From Neobacillus rhizosphaerae (GTDB lineage Bacteria > Bacillota > Bacilli > Bacillales > Cytobacillaceae), in assembly GCF_937468385.1 (NCBI RefSeq), contig NZ_CALBWS010000037.1:1-56065 (forward strand): DNA of 56,065 nucleotides. Direction: 5' to 3'. A program made the translations under genes and the position numbers. Below are positions 17,661-25,542 of this stretch, in pieces. Position 1 is the stretch's first letter; each line of letters opens with the position of its first letter. The notes beneath the pieces are model-generated. The model was not told the DNA's origin, searched no databases, and saw only the letters and a program-made list of their open reading frames with translations.

Positions 17661-17950
17661 TAGAGATTTCCTTATGTAGAAAACGGGACATTCGGCTCAG
17701 AATTTAGCGATATGAAGAAAATCAAATAAACCAGAGGACAAAAATAAAAATCAGTCTAATTTAAATTATAAATATAAAACAACAAAGGCGATTATGCCCT
17801 TCAAAGAGTATCTGCTTGAAGGACACCTCTATTAATAAGAAAATTATGATAACTAGTTAATTCCAACCTAATTAGAGGTAAAATCAACCATTTTCACCTT
17901 GAGCAACATGTAATGATTTTTATCCTCCTTGTGTTACTATAAAAGCTAAC
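17661..17950. other. Intergenic region with two inverted repeats
   Basis: After the terminator no gene is visible. CCTTCAA at 17798-17804 pairs with TTGAAGG at 17816-17822, and a wider pair of ACCTCTATTA (about 17825) and TAATTAGAGGT (about 17870) flanks an AT-rich stretch. A role is not evident; they may belong to the promoter or leader of the next gene. Confidence 0.35.
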
Positions 17951-17972
17951 CGAAGAAAAACGAGGTGTTGAC

Positions 17973-18695
17973 ATGAAAATTGAAGTTTGGTCTGATTATG
18001 TTTGTCCCTTTTGTTATATAGGGAAAAGAAGGTTAGAAGAGGCGTTAGAACAATTTCCTAATAAGGATCAAGTGGAGGTTGAATTCAAAAGCTTTGAACT
18101 TGATCCAAATTCGCCAAAAAATATTGGTCAAAATATTCATGAGGTTTTAGCAAAAAAATATGGAATGAGTATTGAACAGGCAAGACAAGCGAATCAGGGT
18201 GTTGGCCAGCAGGCAGCAACGGTTGGTTTAACCTTTAATTTTGATGAGATGAAACCAACCAATACATTCGATGCACATCGCTTGGCGAAATTTGCTAAAA
18301 CACAAGGGAAAGAGGCATTGGTTTCTGAAAAACTTCTCCAAGCTTATTTCACAGATTCAAAGCATATAGGCGAGGATAAAACCTTGACAGATATTGCCGA
18401 GTCCGCAGGTTTAAATCGTCAAGAAGTATTAAATGTGCTTAATGATAAAAATGCTTATGCCAATGATGTCCGTCAAGATGAATCCCTTGCCCAGCAATAC
18501 GGTGTTCGCGGTGTTCCTTATTTTGTGATTAATCAAAAATATGCCATTTCCGGTGCCCAACCTACAGAAACCTTTATCGGTGCTCTAAAAAAAGTATGGC
18601 AGGAAGAGTCTGCTTCCCCAGTACTACAGGATCTTTCAACCAATGAGGATGCAAGCTGTGCAGATGGGAACTGTATCATTCCAGAAAAAAAATAG
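17973..18695 (+). CDS. DsbA-family oxidoreductase, FrnE-like
   Basis: A 240-residue thioredoxin-fold protein with the active site C-P-F-C (residues 11-14 in WSDYVCPFCYIGKRR) and the cis-proline region GVRGVPYFVI. The helical insertion domain between them is typical of FrnE/2-hydroxychromene isomerase-like cytosolic DsbA proteins. It has no signal peptide, so it acts in the cytoplasm in thiol-disulfide exchange, probably in oxidative stress. Two extra cysteines lie near the C-terminus (CADGNC). The ATG follows GAGGTGTTGAC. It is a single gene with its own terminator. Confidence 0.88.
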   Translation: MKIEVWSDYVCPFCYIGKRRLEEALEQFPNKDQVEVEFKSFELDPNSPKNIGQNIHEVLAKKYGMSIEQARQANQGVGQQAATVGLTFNFDEMKPTNTFDAHRLAKFAKTQGKEALVSEKLLQAYFTDSKHIGEDKTLTDIAESAGLNRQEVLNVLNDKNAYANDVRQDESLAQQYGVRGVPYFVINQKYAISGAQPTETFIGALKKVWQEESASPVLQDLSTNEDASCADGNCIIPEKK

Positions 18696-18746
18696 GATTG
18701 ACGATATCATAAATGTCACAAATAGGAGAACAATCCTTGAGAAAAT

Positions 18747-18786
18747 AAAAATGGGAAAGGAAGCATACGTTTCCTTTCCCATTTTT
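18747..18786. terminator. Bidirectional terminator
   Basis: GGGAAAGGAA at 18753-18762 pairs with TTCCTTTCCC at 18771-18780, flanked by A-rich and T-rich runs, between convergent genes. Confidence 0.85.
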
Positions 18787-18831
18787 CCTATTAATAGTGT
18801 ATTGGAACATTTTTTGTGAATGATTAAGATG

Positions 18832-19218
18832 TTATTTTCCTTTCAATCTAAAATAGGACTGATTACTGCCATCCCAACATTTTTTAATTTGCCAATTGCC
18901 TTGAATCGTGGTTTGGCAGCGTCTTTGACTGCATGTATTCCTTCTTGTTGATCGACGTCTAGAAGTGTTCCTTCTAGAAGTCCGTTGTCGAGAAGTCCGT
19001 TGTCGAGAAGTTCTTTGTCTAATAGTCCTTTGTCTAGAAGTCCTTTGTCTAAAAGTCCGTTGTCTGGAAGTTCTTTGTCTAGAAGTCCTTTGTCTGGAAG
19101 TTCTTCTTCGCGAGTTACCACGATTCTGACCAGGGTCTCTGAACATGAAATCCCCGAAACCGCCGCGTCTCACTTCTTCTGCTGCATTTTGAATATTTTC
19201 TGCTGAAAATTCACTCAT
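18832..19218 (-). CDS. CotG-like spore coat protein with TSRQR repeats (copy 1)
   Basis: A 128-residue protein starting at an ATG with AAAAGGAGGTGCAAAA before it. The N-terminal head (SEFSAENIQNAAEEV, then GDFMFRDPG) is shared with the second copy at 20868-21458. The middle, about residues 36-90, is a low-complexity array of five-residue TSRQR units, strongly basic and rich in Ser/Thr; the C-terminus contains cysteines and a short hydrophobic stretch. Modular Ser/Arg-rich repeats beside a cotH gene are the signature of CotG-like outer-coat proteins, whose repeat serines are phosphorylated by CotH. The gene is divergent from cotH, as in B. subtilis. Assignment rests on composition and context because CotG sequences diverge fast. 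Confidence 0.78.
   Translation of the reverse strand: MSEFSAENIQNAAEEVRRGGFGDFMFRDPGQNRGNSRRRTSRQRTSRQRTSRQRTFRQRTSRQRTIRQRTSRQRTSRQRTSRRNTSRRRSTRRNTCSQRRCQTTIQGNWQIKKCWDGSNQSYFRLKGK
18956..19108 (-). repeat. 15-bp coding tandem repeat in the first CotG-like gene
   Basis: About ten copies of a 15-base unit (plus-strand form GTCTAGAAGTCCTTT) encode TSRQR on the minus strand. Copies differ at a few positions, mostly silent or S/R changes, which keeps the frame open. Confidence 0.85.
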
Positions 19219-19417
19219 TTTTGCACCTCCTTTTGATGTAGAAAAGGGAGCACGAAAACTGTTAAACCATGCGTCTATAAAACTCACTCTTCTTTTACCA
19301 ATTTACGTTTGTTTGAATGCTTTTGTATAAGACATAAGCCTAATAAAAGAAAAAATGCTATTTTGGGGTTACCTCCTTCTTTTTTCTTACATACGAATAA
19401 ACAAGGAGGGATATAAA

Positions 19418-20509
19418 ATGGACGAGGCTGAAAAATTACCCCAATATAAGCTTTTTATTAAACCCTTTGACTTAAAAGAGCTTAGAAGAGATATTTGGAT
19501 AAACGATCCGATTCCTGCTCAGTTAACGGTGGGGGGAAAAAGGCTTGAAATTGATTTAAGTTATCGCGGATCCCATATCCGAGATTTTTCGAAAAAGTCT
19601 TATCAAATTTCTTTCTATAAACCATTAAAATTCAAAGGTGCAAAACAAATTCATCTTAACGCCGAATTCAAGGATCCGTCCATGATAAGAAATAAGCTGT
19701 CATTTGATTTTTTTTCAGAATTAGGTGTCTTAGCGCCGCAAACACACCATATTTTTTTAACGCAAAACGGTAAAGTAGAAGGGGTCTATTTGGAAATCGA
19801 ATCAGTTGATGAGAATTTTTTGAAAAAGAGAAACCTACCTAATGGCAGCATTTTTTATGCAGTTGATGGTGACGCAAACTTCTCTCTCATGAGTGATTTA
19901 GATAAGGAAACAAAAAAATCACTCGAATTAGGCTATGAAAGAAAATGTGGGAGTAAATTAGATGATTATTACTTACAGGAATTGATCTATAAAATCAATA
20001 CGATTTCAAATAGTGAATTTGAAAAGGAAATTTCAAAATTTGTCGATGTCGAAAAGTACCTACGTTGGATTGCAGGAATTATATTTACATCAAACTATGA
20101 TGGGTTCGTGCATAATTATGCACTTTACAGGAATAGGGAAACGGGCTTATTTGAAGTTATCCCGTGGGATTACGATGCCACATGGGGAAGGGATGTAAAC
20201 GGTAAACGAATGGAAGCAAATTATGTCCCTATTGATGGTTTTAATACCTTAACAGCAAGGCTGTTAGACGTGGATCGTTTTCGAAAGCAATATCGAAGCC
20301 TGCTCGTGAGCACTTTGAACCATCAATTCACAGTTGAATTTATGATTCCAAGGGTTGAGAAACTACTTCAATTGATTCGGCCGTATGTCAAACAGGACCC
20401 ATACAAAAAGCAAAATATGGATGACTTTGACAAGGAGTTAGCTGTTATCACAGAGTATATTGAGGAAAGAAGAAAGTACCTGCAGAGGAAATTAACAAAA
20501 TTAGAATAG
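19418..20509 (+). CDS. cotH: CotH-family spore coat protein kinase
   Basis: A 363-residue CotH kinase-like protein. Family features visible are the nucleotide-fold start LTVGGKRLEIDLSYRGSHIR with the conserved SKKSYQISF, then HLNAEFKDPSMIRNKLS, GVYLEIESVDENFL, and the catalytic-loop region NYDGFVHNYALYRN with VIPWDYDATWGRD. CotH is an atypical kinase that phosphorylates serines in CotG-type repeats and is needed for outer-coat assembly. The start at 19418 follows ACAAGGAGGG. It is flanked by two CotG-like genes on the opposite strand, its probable substrates. Confidence 0.92.
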   Translation: MDEAEKLPQYKLFIKPFDLKELRRDIWINDPIPAQLTVGGKRLEIDLSYRGSHIRDFSKKSYQISFYKPLKFKGAKQIHLNAEFKDPSMIRNKLSFDFFSELGVLAPQTHHIFLTQNGKVEGVYLEIESVDENFLKKRNLPNGSIFYAVDGDANFSLMSDLDKETKKSLELGYERKCGSKLDDYYLQELIYKINTISNSEFEKEISKFVDVEKYLRWIAGIIFTSNYDGFVHNYALYRNRETGLFEVIPWDYDATWGRDVNGKRMEANYVPIDGFNTLTARLLDVDRFRKQYRSLLVSTLNHQFTVEFMIPRVEKLLQLIRPYVKQDPYKKQNMDDFDKELAVITEYIEERRKYLQRKLTKLE

Positions 20510-20532
20510 AAATCAATAGATAGTGAAAATCT

Positions 20533-20560
20533 GAAAGGACAGCTTAGGTCCTTTTTATTT
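20533..20560 (+). terminator. Terminator after cotH
   Basis: AAAGGAC at 20534-20540 pairs with GTCCTTT at 20548-20554, followed by TTATTTTT. Confidence 0.8.
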
Positions 20561-20811
20561 TTATTAAATCTATCCTAAGTTTCAACTCCCCACCTAATCA
20601 TCGAAATGAATTGAATAGGAGTGGTACACCCACATAATAATGGGTGTGTGAGCAGAGCTAAGTTTTACCCCATTCAAAGTGATACATGTATATTTTTCAT
20701 TAAGGCAAAATAAATGGATTCATATTGAGTCGCTCTGCCCCGTTTACACATAAATGAACAATTCACGCAATAAAAAAAGGATTTTACCTTTTTTTAAATT
20801 GAATTTACTGC
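20561..20811. other. Intergenic region, no gene seen
   Basis: One hairpin-forming element is visible (ACACCCA with TGGGTGT, about 20628-20652). No reading frame with a plausible start site covers the stretch. Confidence 0.35.
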
Positions 20812-20837
20812 AAAAAAGATGCCAATTGGCATCTTTT
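20812..20837 (-). terminator. Terminator of the second CotG-like gene (perfect palindrome)
   Basis: GATGCCAATTGGCATC is a perfect palindrome flanked by A and T runs just downstream of the minus-strand stop codon at 20868. Confidence 0.7.
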
Positions 20838-20867
20838 CAATTATTCCACTGTTCTCTCGAAAGAGAA

Positions 20868-21458
20868 TTAGCTCCTTTTTGGCCACCAGATGTTATTTTC
20901 ACGATAATATCCTTCCATTTGGAAATCATCATCTGGTGTTGTGCTCCATCCCCAGTTTCCTTGTCCAACATTGTTCCGGCGTGATGTTTTGCGCTGTCTT
21001 GAAGTCACGATGACGGAAGGATGTCGGTTTCTAGAAGTGTTATGTCTGGAAGTCACGATGACGGAAGGATGTCGGTTTCTAGAAGTGTTATGTCTGGAAG
21101 TCACGATGACGGAAGGATGTTGGTTTCTAGAAGTATTATGTCTGGAAGTCACGATGACAGAAGTATGTCGGTTTCTAGCAGTATTATGTCTGGAAGTCAA
21201 AATAACGGAAGTTGGAAGGTTTCTAGAAGTATTTCTTCTAGAGGTATTCCTATGGGATGTATTTTCAGGTTCTAGAGTTCGAAGTCTCGAAGTAAATCTT
21301 CCTGCAGACCTGCGAGGATGTGGAGGTTTTCGTCTGGAATGTTTATTTTGATGTGATATACGCGTTAAACCTGGATCCCTAAACATGAAGTCACCATGCC
21401 CAGAATTTTTTACTTCTTCTGCCGCATTTTGAATATCATCTGGAGTAAAATTGCTCAA
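20868..21458 (-). CDS. CotG-like spore coat protein with 16-residue repeats (copy 2)
   Basis: A 196-residue basic protein. The TTG start at 21458 has AAAGAGGTG eight bases before it and gives an N-terminus (SNFTPDDIQNAAEEV, GDFMFRDPG) collinear with copy 1. The body contains four to five repeats of a 16-residue unit (SVIVTSRHNTSRNRHP), preceded by degenerate NTSRRNTSR stretches. The end is aromatic and acidic (FQMEGYYRENNIWWPKR) and unlike copy 1. Ser/Thr-Arg repeats beside cotH make it a second candidate CotH substrate. The two proteins therefore share a head but not the repeat type. Confidence 0.78.
   Translation of the reverse strand: MSNFTPDDIQNAAEEVKNSGHGDFMFRDPGLTRISHQNKHSRRKPPHPRRSAGRFTSRLRTLEPENTSHRNTSRRNTSRNLPTSVILTSRHNTARNRHTSVIVTSRHNTSRNQHPSVIVTSRHNTSRNRHPSVIVTSRHNTSRNRHPSVIVTSRQRKTSRRNNVGQGNWGWSTTPDDDFQMEGYYRENNIWWPKRS
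21000..21235 (-). repeat. 48-bp coding tandem repeat in the second CotG-like gene
   Basis: The unit begins GGAAGTCACGATGACGGAAG on the plus strand and has a period of exactly 48 bases (16 codons); the first copies are nearly identical, and the later ones drift. This pattern indicates recent unit duplication. Confidence 0.85.
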
Positions 21459-21727
21459 TATTTTCACCTCTTTTTCTTTTAAAAGGGAAGAGCAAAACCG
21501 ATAAAACCATATTTGTCTCCGCACTTCCACCTCTCCTAATAATCTACGTTGGCAAGGTTTTCTTTGTATAGGGAAATTGTTTATTAGTGAAAAAAAGTTT
21601 TTCCGATAGTGCCATACATAAAGGGTAAAACCTTTTATTGTTTATTAGTACAAAAACATGCTGGAATAATGGCTTTTGGGTGTTATAGTTAATACATAGA
21701 AATATCAATATAGGAGGTGGGAATTAA

Positions 21728-22192
21728 GTGATTACATTAAAACCAATGAGCCAAGAGGAGTTTCAGCAATATATTAGTAATGCAATTGAAGACTATGCAA
21801 AAGACAAAGTTATTTCTGGAAATTGGAGCGAAGATGAAGCAATTAACCTGTCAAGGAAAGAATTTACTCGACTATTACCAAAAGATGATAAATCCGAGTA
21901 TAATTACTTATTTTCTATCTTTCACGACCAACACCTAGTTGGAATGATTTGGATTGCACAAAAATCACCTACAAATAATGTTGAAGGTTTTATTTATGAT
22001 TTTATTATCTTTGAGCAATATCAAGGGCTAGGATATGGTAAGAAAGCAATGAAAGAAACTGAAATTATTGCTAAAAAATTAGGAATGAAGAAAATTGGAC
22101 TTCATGTTTTTGGTCATAACAAAATTGCACGTGGATTATATGAAAAGTTGGGCTATGAAATTACGAATATAACGATGGTAAAATCAATTTAA
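21728..22192 (+). CDS. GNAT-family N-acetyltransferase
   Basis: A 154-residue acetyltransferase with the acetyl-CoA binding motif A QYQGLGYGKKAMKE (about residues 97-110) and the usual C-terminal element LHVFGHNKIARGLYEKLGYE. The GTG start follows a strong site (ATAGGAGGTGGGAATTAA). Substrate unknown. It is monocistronic. Confidence 0.88.
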   Translation: MITLKPMSQEEFQQYISNAIEDYAKDKVISGNWSEDEAINLSRKEFTRLLPKDDKSEYNYLFSIFHDQHLVGMIWIAQKSPTNNVEGFIYDFIIFEQYQGLGYGKKAMKETEIIAKKLGMKKIGLHVFGHNKIARGLYEKLGYEITNITMVKSI

Positions 22193-22309
22193 AAAGCTAT
22201 TGCAAAGTGCATAAAGGGAATTTCATATTCAACAGATGACTTCCTTTGTATAAATTTAGATAGAAAATGATCAAACTTTTTATAAAAGAAGGATCCAATA
22301 GAATATTTT

Positions 22310-22355
22310 AAGAGTGTGTTTTGATCAAACTTTTATCAATACACACTCTTTCTCT
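22310..22355 (+). terminator. Terminator-like hairpin
   Basis: AAGAGTGTGT at 22310-22319 pairs with ACACACTCTT at 22341-22350, followed by TCTCTTTG. It lies 118 bases after the acetyltransferase gene. Confidence 0.65.
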
Positions 22356-22424
22356 TTGTTCGTTTATAAAGGTTATTAGTATTAATTATCAAAATTTATT
22401 CTTAAGTGCTTTTTGGAACAAGTA

Positions 22425-22462
22425 AAAATAACCACCCTTTATCAAAATGGGTGTTTATTTTT
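22425..22462 (-). terminator. Terminator of the sda-like gene
   Basis: On the minus strand AAAATAAACACCC is followed by GGGTGGTTATTTTT, a stem with a U tail, 12 bases after the sda-like stop codon. Confidence 0.7.
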
Positions 22463-22473
22463 GCTTGTAATAT

Positions 22474-22608
22474 TTAGTCATTCATTAAATTTCGTTGATT
22501 AATCTCCATTAGGAGTATGTCAATAAAGTCAGAACAAAGGTTGAGCCGTATGGCATCATGATAAGCATCAATCAAAAGATTATCTTGTAATAACTGCAGC
22601 GATTTCAA
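22474..22608 (-). CDS. sda: Sda-like inhibitor of sporulation histidine kinases
   Basis: A 44-residue peptide too short for usual ORF lists. It starts at a TTG, five bases after GAGGGGA, and reads LQLLQDNLLIDAYHDAIRLN then LCSDFIDILLMEINQR. This matches the helical hairpin of Sda, whose pattern is LSDELLxxxYxxAxxLxLxxDFIxLLxxEI. Sda binds the autokinase domain of KinA/KinB and blocks sporulation when replication is disturbed. An in-frame ATG at 22623 is a possible longer start. ATATTCACA at 22683-22691 upstream differs by one base from a DnaA box, which would fit the DnaA control known for sda, but one near-match is weak evidence. Confidence 0.75.
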   Translation of the reverse strand: MKSLQLLQDNLLIDAYHDAIRLNLCSDFIDILLMEINQRNLMND

Positions 22609-22833
22609 AGCGATTCCCCTCATTTATCGTTATCTAGAAATATTTTAAAATAAAGAACAGACTTTTGGGGGTATAACGATGAATATTCACAAAAAAATCA
22701 TATAAATATAAAAATTTCATTCACTGTGACTTTTACACTAGAGCTATTATTATTTTTAATATATAGGGAAAAGCTAAGGAGGATGCAAAACATTTTTGAG
22801 TTAAATTTCATAATTTTTGCAAAAAGGTGTAAT

Positions 22834-23358
22834 ATGAAAGAAAGAAAAGTTGCTCCATTAGTTTCGGCAAAGATTTACAAATCTAATCGAAGGAAGATGG
22901 AGAAAGTGAATAAAGTAAACAAATTAAAGGTTTTATCCTACTGTACCGGTACGTTATTGGCATTTGTTGGTGTAGGGGCAGTTAGCGCTGGATGGGGGTT
23001 AATTATGGAACCGAGCGGAAAAGCTCTGGGTTTACCGCTTGATTTTTTGGGAAATTCTCCATTTGCTGACTACTTAATCCCAGGAATAGCTTTGTTTTCT
23101 ATTAATGGAATTGCTAGTTTAATTGGCGCATTTTTAGCATTTAGAACCCACCGGTTTATTGGAATGACAACGTTAGTACTCGGAATTGCCATGATAATCT
23201 GGATTTCGGTTCAAGTGTATTGGATTGGCTGGCAAAGCTGGCTGCAGCCAACATTTTTGGGAGTTGGTCTTGTTGAAATAAGCCTAGGATTTTTGTTTAT
23301 CGATCAGTACATCGACCAAGGATTATTTAAGCACCGTCACGGACACCACGTTCATTGA
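22834..23358 (+). CDS. Four-span membrane protein of unknown function
   Basis: The product (174 residues from the ATG at 22834, which follows AAAAAGGTG) has a basic N-terminus and about four hydrophobic segments: VLSYCTGTLLAFVGVGAVSA, IPGIALFSINGIASLIGAFL, MTTLVLGIAMIIWISVQVYW and PTFLGVGLVEISLGFLFI. It ends in a histidine-rich tail (HRHGHHVH) that might bind metal. A second possible start is the ATG at 22897. I do not recognise the family. Confidence 0.65.
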   Translation: MKERKVAPLVSAKIYKSNRRKMEKVNKVNKLKVLSYCTGTLLAFVGVGAVSAGWGLIMEPSGKALGLPLDFLGNSPFADYLIPGIALFSINGIASLIGAFLAFRTHRFIGMTTLVLGIAMIIWISVQVYWIGWQSWLQPTFLGVGLVEISLGFLFIDQYIDQGLFKHRHGHHVH

Positions 23359-23385
23359 GCAGTTTTTTATAAATTATTCCCATTA

Positions 23386-23455
23386 AAGCCCGCCACTTCT
23401 GGTGGGCTTCATTATTTAAAAGTAAGGAGCCTTTCTATTAGAAGGGCTTTTTGAG
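23386..23455 (+). terminator. Two consecutive terminator hairpins
   Basis: AAGCCCGCCA at 23386-23395 pairs with TGGTGGGCTT at 23400-23409. A second stem (AGCCTTTCT with AGAAGGGCT, about 23428-23449) is followed by TTTTTGAG. Confidence 0.65.
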
Positions 23456-23556
23456 TTTTTCTGTAGGGGTTAGGTAATAATTATGTTAAAATAAAAAAGT
23501 GAAAAACATTATCATTGTAAAAAATTTTAGAATCAAATCCGAGGAGAGGATATTAA

Positions 23557-24498
23557 TTGAATAAAGAGGGAATACCTTCTCCACTGAAGGATGGGTTAGA
23601 TGCATTTTCGAAGGAGAAAAATACTTCTACCCTAATAACAGATTTAAAAGCACTTTTTAAGGCCAATGTTTTACTCGCAAATGTGCTGCCAGTCTTTACA
23701 GGTTACTGGCTATCACTAGCCTTTTCCAATACTTCGTTTAGCGCAAACTGGAGTTTATTTTTGTTAACGATGATTGGTGGTACGATGGTTATAGCTGGGG
23801 CACTCATTATTAATAACTGGTACGATGTTGATATTGATACGGTGATGGATCGTACGAAAAATCGCCCTACCGTAACGGGGAATATTTCCTTAAAGGTCGT
23901 TTTAACAATGGGAATTGCCTTTTCCTTATTTGGCTTTATCCTGCTGCTCTTTACAACCATTGAAGCTGCCATTTGGGCATTCGTAGGATGGTTTACCTAT
24001 GTGATTTTGTATACGATGTGGTCAAAAAGAAGATATACACTTAATACAGTTATTGGAAGTGTTTCTGGTGCGGTTTCACCTTTAATTGGCTGGACCGCAA
24101 TCCAATCTGGTTTTCATTTGGTCCCCGTTGTGTTGTTTCTTATATTGTTTATTTTTCAAATGCCACATACATTTGCCATCGCAATGCGGAAAAATAATGA
24201 ATATAAAGCTGCAGGGGTAGCGATGCTTCCGGTTGTACACGGATTTGCTATGACGAAACGACAAATTTTTGTCTATGTTGCCTGTTTACTGCCATTGCCG
24301 TTTTATTTAGTATCGCTTGGGACAACTTTTATTGTTATTGCCACCTTGTTAAATATCACCTGGTTAGCTTTGGGTATATACGGATTTTTTACGAAAAATG
24401 ATCAAAAATGGGCGCGCGTGATTTTTATTTATTCAGTCAATTATATTACGATTTTGTTTCTTTTGATGGTTATTGTAACTTTACCATTATTTGGTTAG
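23557..24498 (+). CDS. ctaB: Heme O synthase (protoheme IX farnesyltransferase), UbiA superfamily
   Basis: A 313-residue membrane prenyltransferase with about nine spans. The first Asp-rich motif N-x-x-x-D-x-x-x-D is NNWYDVDIDTVMDRTKNRP, and the second region reads MPHTFAIAMRKNNEYKAAGV. CtaB attaches farnesyl to heme B for cytochrome oxidase assembly. The TTG start follows GAGGAGAGGA. No ctaA or cta structural genes are adjacent, so this is probably a second, stand-alone copy. Confidence 0.9.
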   Translation: MNKEGIPSPLKDGLDAFSKEKNTSTLITDLKALFKANVLLANVLPVFTGYWLSLAFSNTSFSANWSLFLLTMIGGTMVIAGALIINNWYDVDIDTVMDRTKNRPTVTGNISLKVVLTMGIAFSLFGFILLLFTTIEAAIWAFVGWFTYVILYTMWSKRRYTLNTVIGSVSGAVSPLIGWTAIQSGFHLVPVVLFLILFIFQMPHTFAIAMRKNNEYKAAGVAMLPVVHGFAMTKRQIFVYVACLLPLPFYLVSLGTTFIVIATLLNITWLALGIYGFFTKNDQKWARVIFIYSVNYITILFLLMVIVTLPLFG

Positions 24499-24521
24499 CG
24501 AGATTAATTTTTGTGACTAGA

Positions 24522-24570
24522 GAGGGTCAGTCTTTTAGTACTTTTTGTGCATAAGAGACTGACCCTTTTT
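24522..24570 (+). terminator. Terminator after ctaB
   Basis: AGGGTCAGTCT at about 24523-24533 pairs with AGACTGACCCT, followed by TTTT. Confidence 0.85.
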
Positions 24571-24585
24571 GGGTCTCTGGACCCA

Positions 24586-24693
24586 GTGTAAAAATCAAGC
24601 TCAATTATGGACTGTCAAGAACATCGAGTGAACAGTTCCTTGTATCAGAGTATAATCGTCGTTCAGATCGCCCTATTAGACGAAGTAAGTAAA
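24586..24693 (+). pseudogene. Possible gene remnant (C-terminal tail only)
   Basis: A frame ending at the TAA at about 24691 reads VKIKLNYGLSRTSSEQFL and ends EYNRRSDRPIRRSK. It looks like a protein tail but has no start or ribosome-binding site in frame, and a terminator precedes it. I cannot name the parent gene; it may be chance. Confidence 0.25.
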
Positions 24694-24705
24694 TCTATTT
24701 TGTAT

Positions 24706-24742
24706 CAAAAAAAGGGAACGGTGTCAAGCACTATTCCCTATT
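24706..24742. terminator. Terminator of the minus-strand hypothetical gene
   Basis: AGGGAA at 24713-24718 pairs with TTCCCT at 24733-24738 between A and T runs. Its loop contains GTGCTTGACACC on the minus strand, a variant of the dispersed element seen near 38.5 kb. Confidence 0.65.
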
Positions 24743-24768
24743 TTCGAATTTGAGAGGAATAAACAGGA

Positions 24769-25077
24769 TTATCGTTTCAACCGTTTTAGTACATGCTCTT
24801 CAAAATCTTCGTGATTTATATCCAATCCCAAAATTTCATTCCTGAAGGTTTTGAACCGTCCATTATTCACTTCTAGGGTAAAATACCCCCGCTCACTTAA
24901 CAGGTTAATATCTCCAATGATTTTTTTTCTTTGTACAGGATCAAACAAATGAACTAAATTAGGATTGCTAGGATGTGGTTTAAACATGCAGCCTTGTTCC
25001 ACGCATATTCTTACAATGTTGCGTACCTTTGGATGAGCGATACTATCAATTTTCTTGCTTACTCCAATACTGACCAT
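24769..25077 (-). CDS. Hypothetical 102-residue protein
   Basis: The start at 25077 follows AAAGGAGAATAAACTT. The protein is soluble and basic (MVSIGVSKKIDSIAHPKVRN, then a C-terminal HEDFEEHVLKRLKR) and has a possible helix-turn-helix-like pattern, but no motif is clear enough to assign. A terminator follows. I do not recognise it. Confidence 0.6.
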   Translation of the reverse strand: MVSIGVSKKIDSIAHPKVRNIVRICVEQGCMFKPHPSNPNLVHLFDPVQRKKIIGDINLLSERGYFTLEVNNGRFKTFRNEILGLDINHEDFEEHVLKRLKR

Positions 25078-25154
25078 AAGTTTATTCTCCTTTCCCATCA
25101 TAAAACGATATGCGAAGACAGAAGAAAATATGAAAACCCGTAACTTCTGTACCT

Positions 25155-25289
25155 TTTATTATTTTCTTGATTAATATTCGATATTTTGCTTTTCGCGATG
25201 AGCACGGGAAATACATCGGCACGATGGAATTAACGCAAAATATTGATCCAATCAAAGCCATTGACGGGGAAAAACGATTTTTATCATAG
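25155..25289 (+). pseudogene. C-terminal fragment of a DUF438/PAS protein
   Basis: The frame ending at the TAG at 25287-25289 reads NIRYFAFRDEHGKYIGTMEL and then TQNIDPIKAIDGEKRFLS. This is the typical C-terminal PAS ending of DUF438 (hemerythrin-associated) proteins. There is no start codon with a ribosome-binding site and no upstream domain, so only the last about 40 residues remain. The terminator of the lost gene is still present at 25296-25346. Confidence 0.7.
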
Positions 25290-25295
25290 GGAAAG

Positions 25296-25346
25296 AAAGC
25301 GCCTGGCGCCATTTAAAAAGTGGAATATGCCAGGCGCTTTTTTTTC
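25296..25346 (+). terminator. Terminator
   Basis: AAAGCGCCTGGC at 25296-25307 pairs with GCCAGGCGCTTT at 25329-25340, followed by TTTTTTC. Confidence 0.85.
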
Positions 25347-25542
25347 TAAAAATGCGACACTAACAGCCATTTCCAGCCTTAAGACCATCGGTAAGTGTCG
25401 ATAAAAAAGCAGTTCATTTTCACAAAGATGTAACAACTCGAAAGAAAAAATGGAAAAAACAGGAGATAATAAAAGTGTAAACAAAATTCAAAAAAACGAG
25501 TGCAATGTATTTGATGTTATTCAATTAAAAGGAGGATGGCAA

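Noticed and set aside
18843..19206. Alternative repeat frames (GLLDKELLDN on the minus strand; SRSPLSRS on the plus strand)
   Set aside because: A 15-base repeat keeps several frames open. Only the TSRQR frame has a strong ribosome-binding site and a head shared with the second copy.
21000..21235. 48-base repeats considered as a CRISPR array
   Set aside because: The units are contiguous without spacers, coding in one frame, and no cas genes are present.
20941..21351. Plus-strand repeat frames over the second CotG-like gene (VTMTEGCRFLEV; SVSRSVMSGS)
   Set aside because: They are the mirror of a 48-base repeat whose minus-strand frame has the start site, the conserved head and a following terminator.
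22726..22833. Upstream extension of the four-span membrane protein
   Set aside because: The extra 36 residues have no start site; AAAAAGGTG precedes the internal ATG at 22834.
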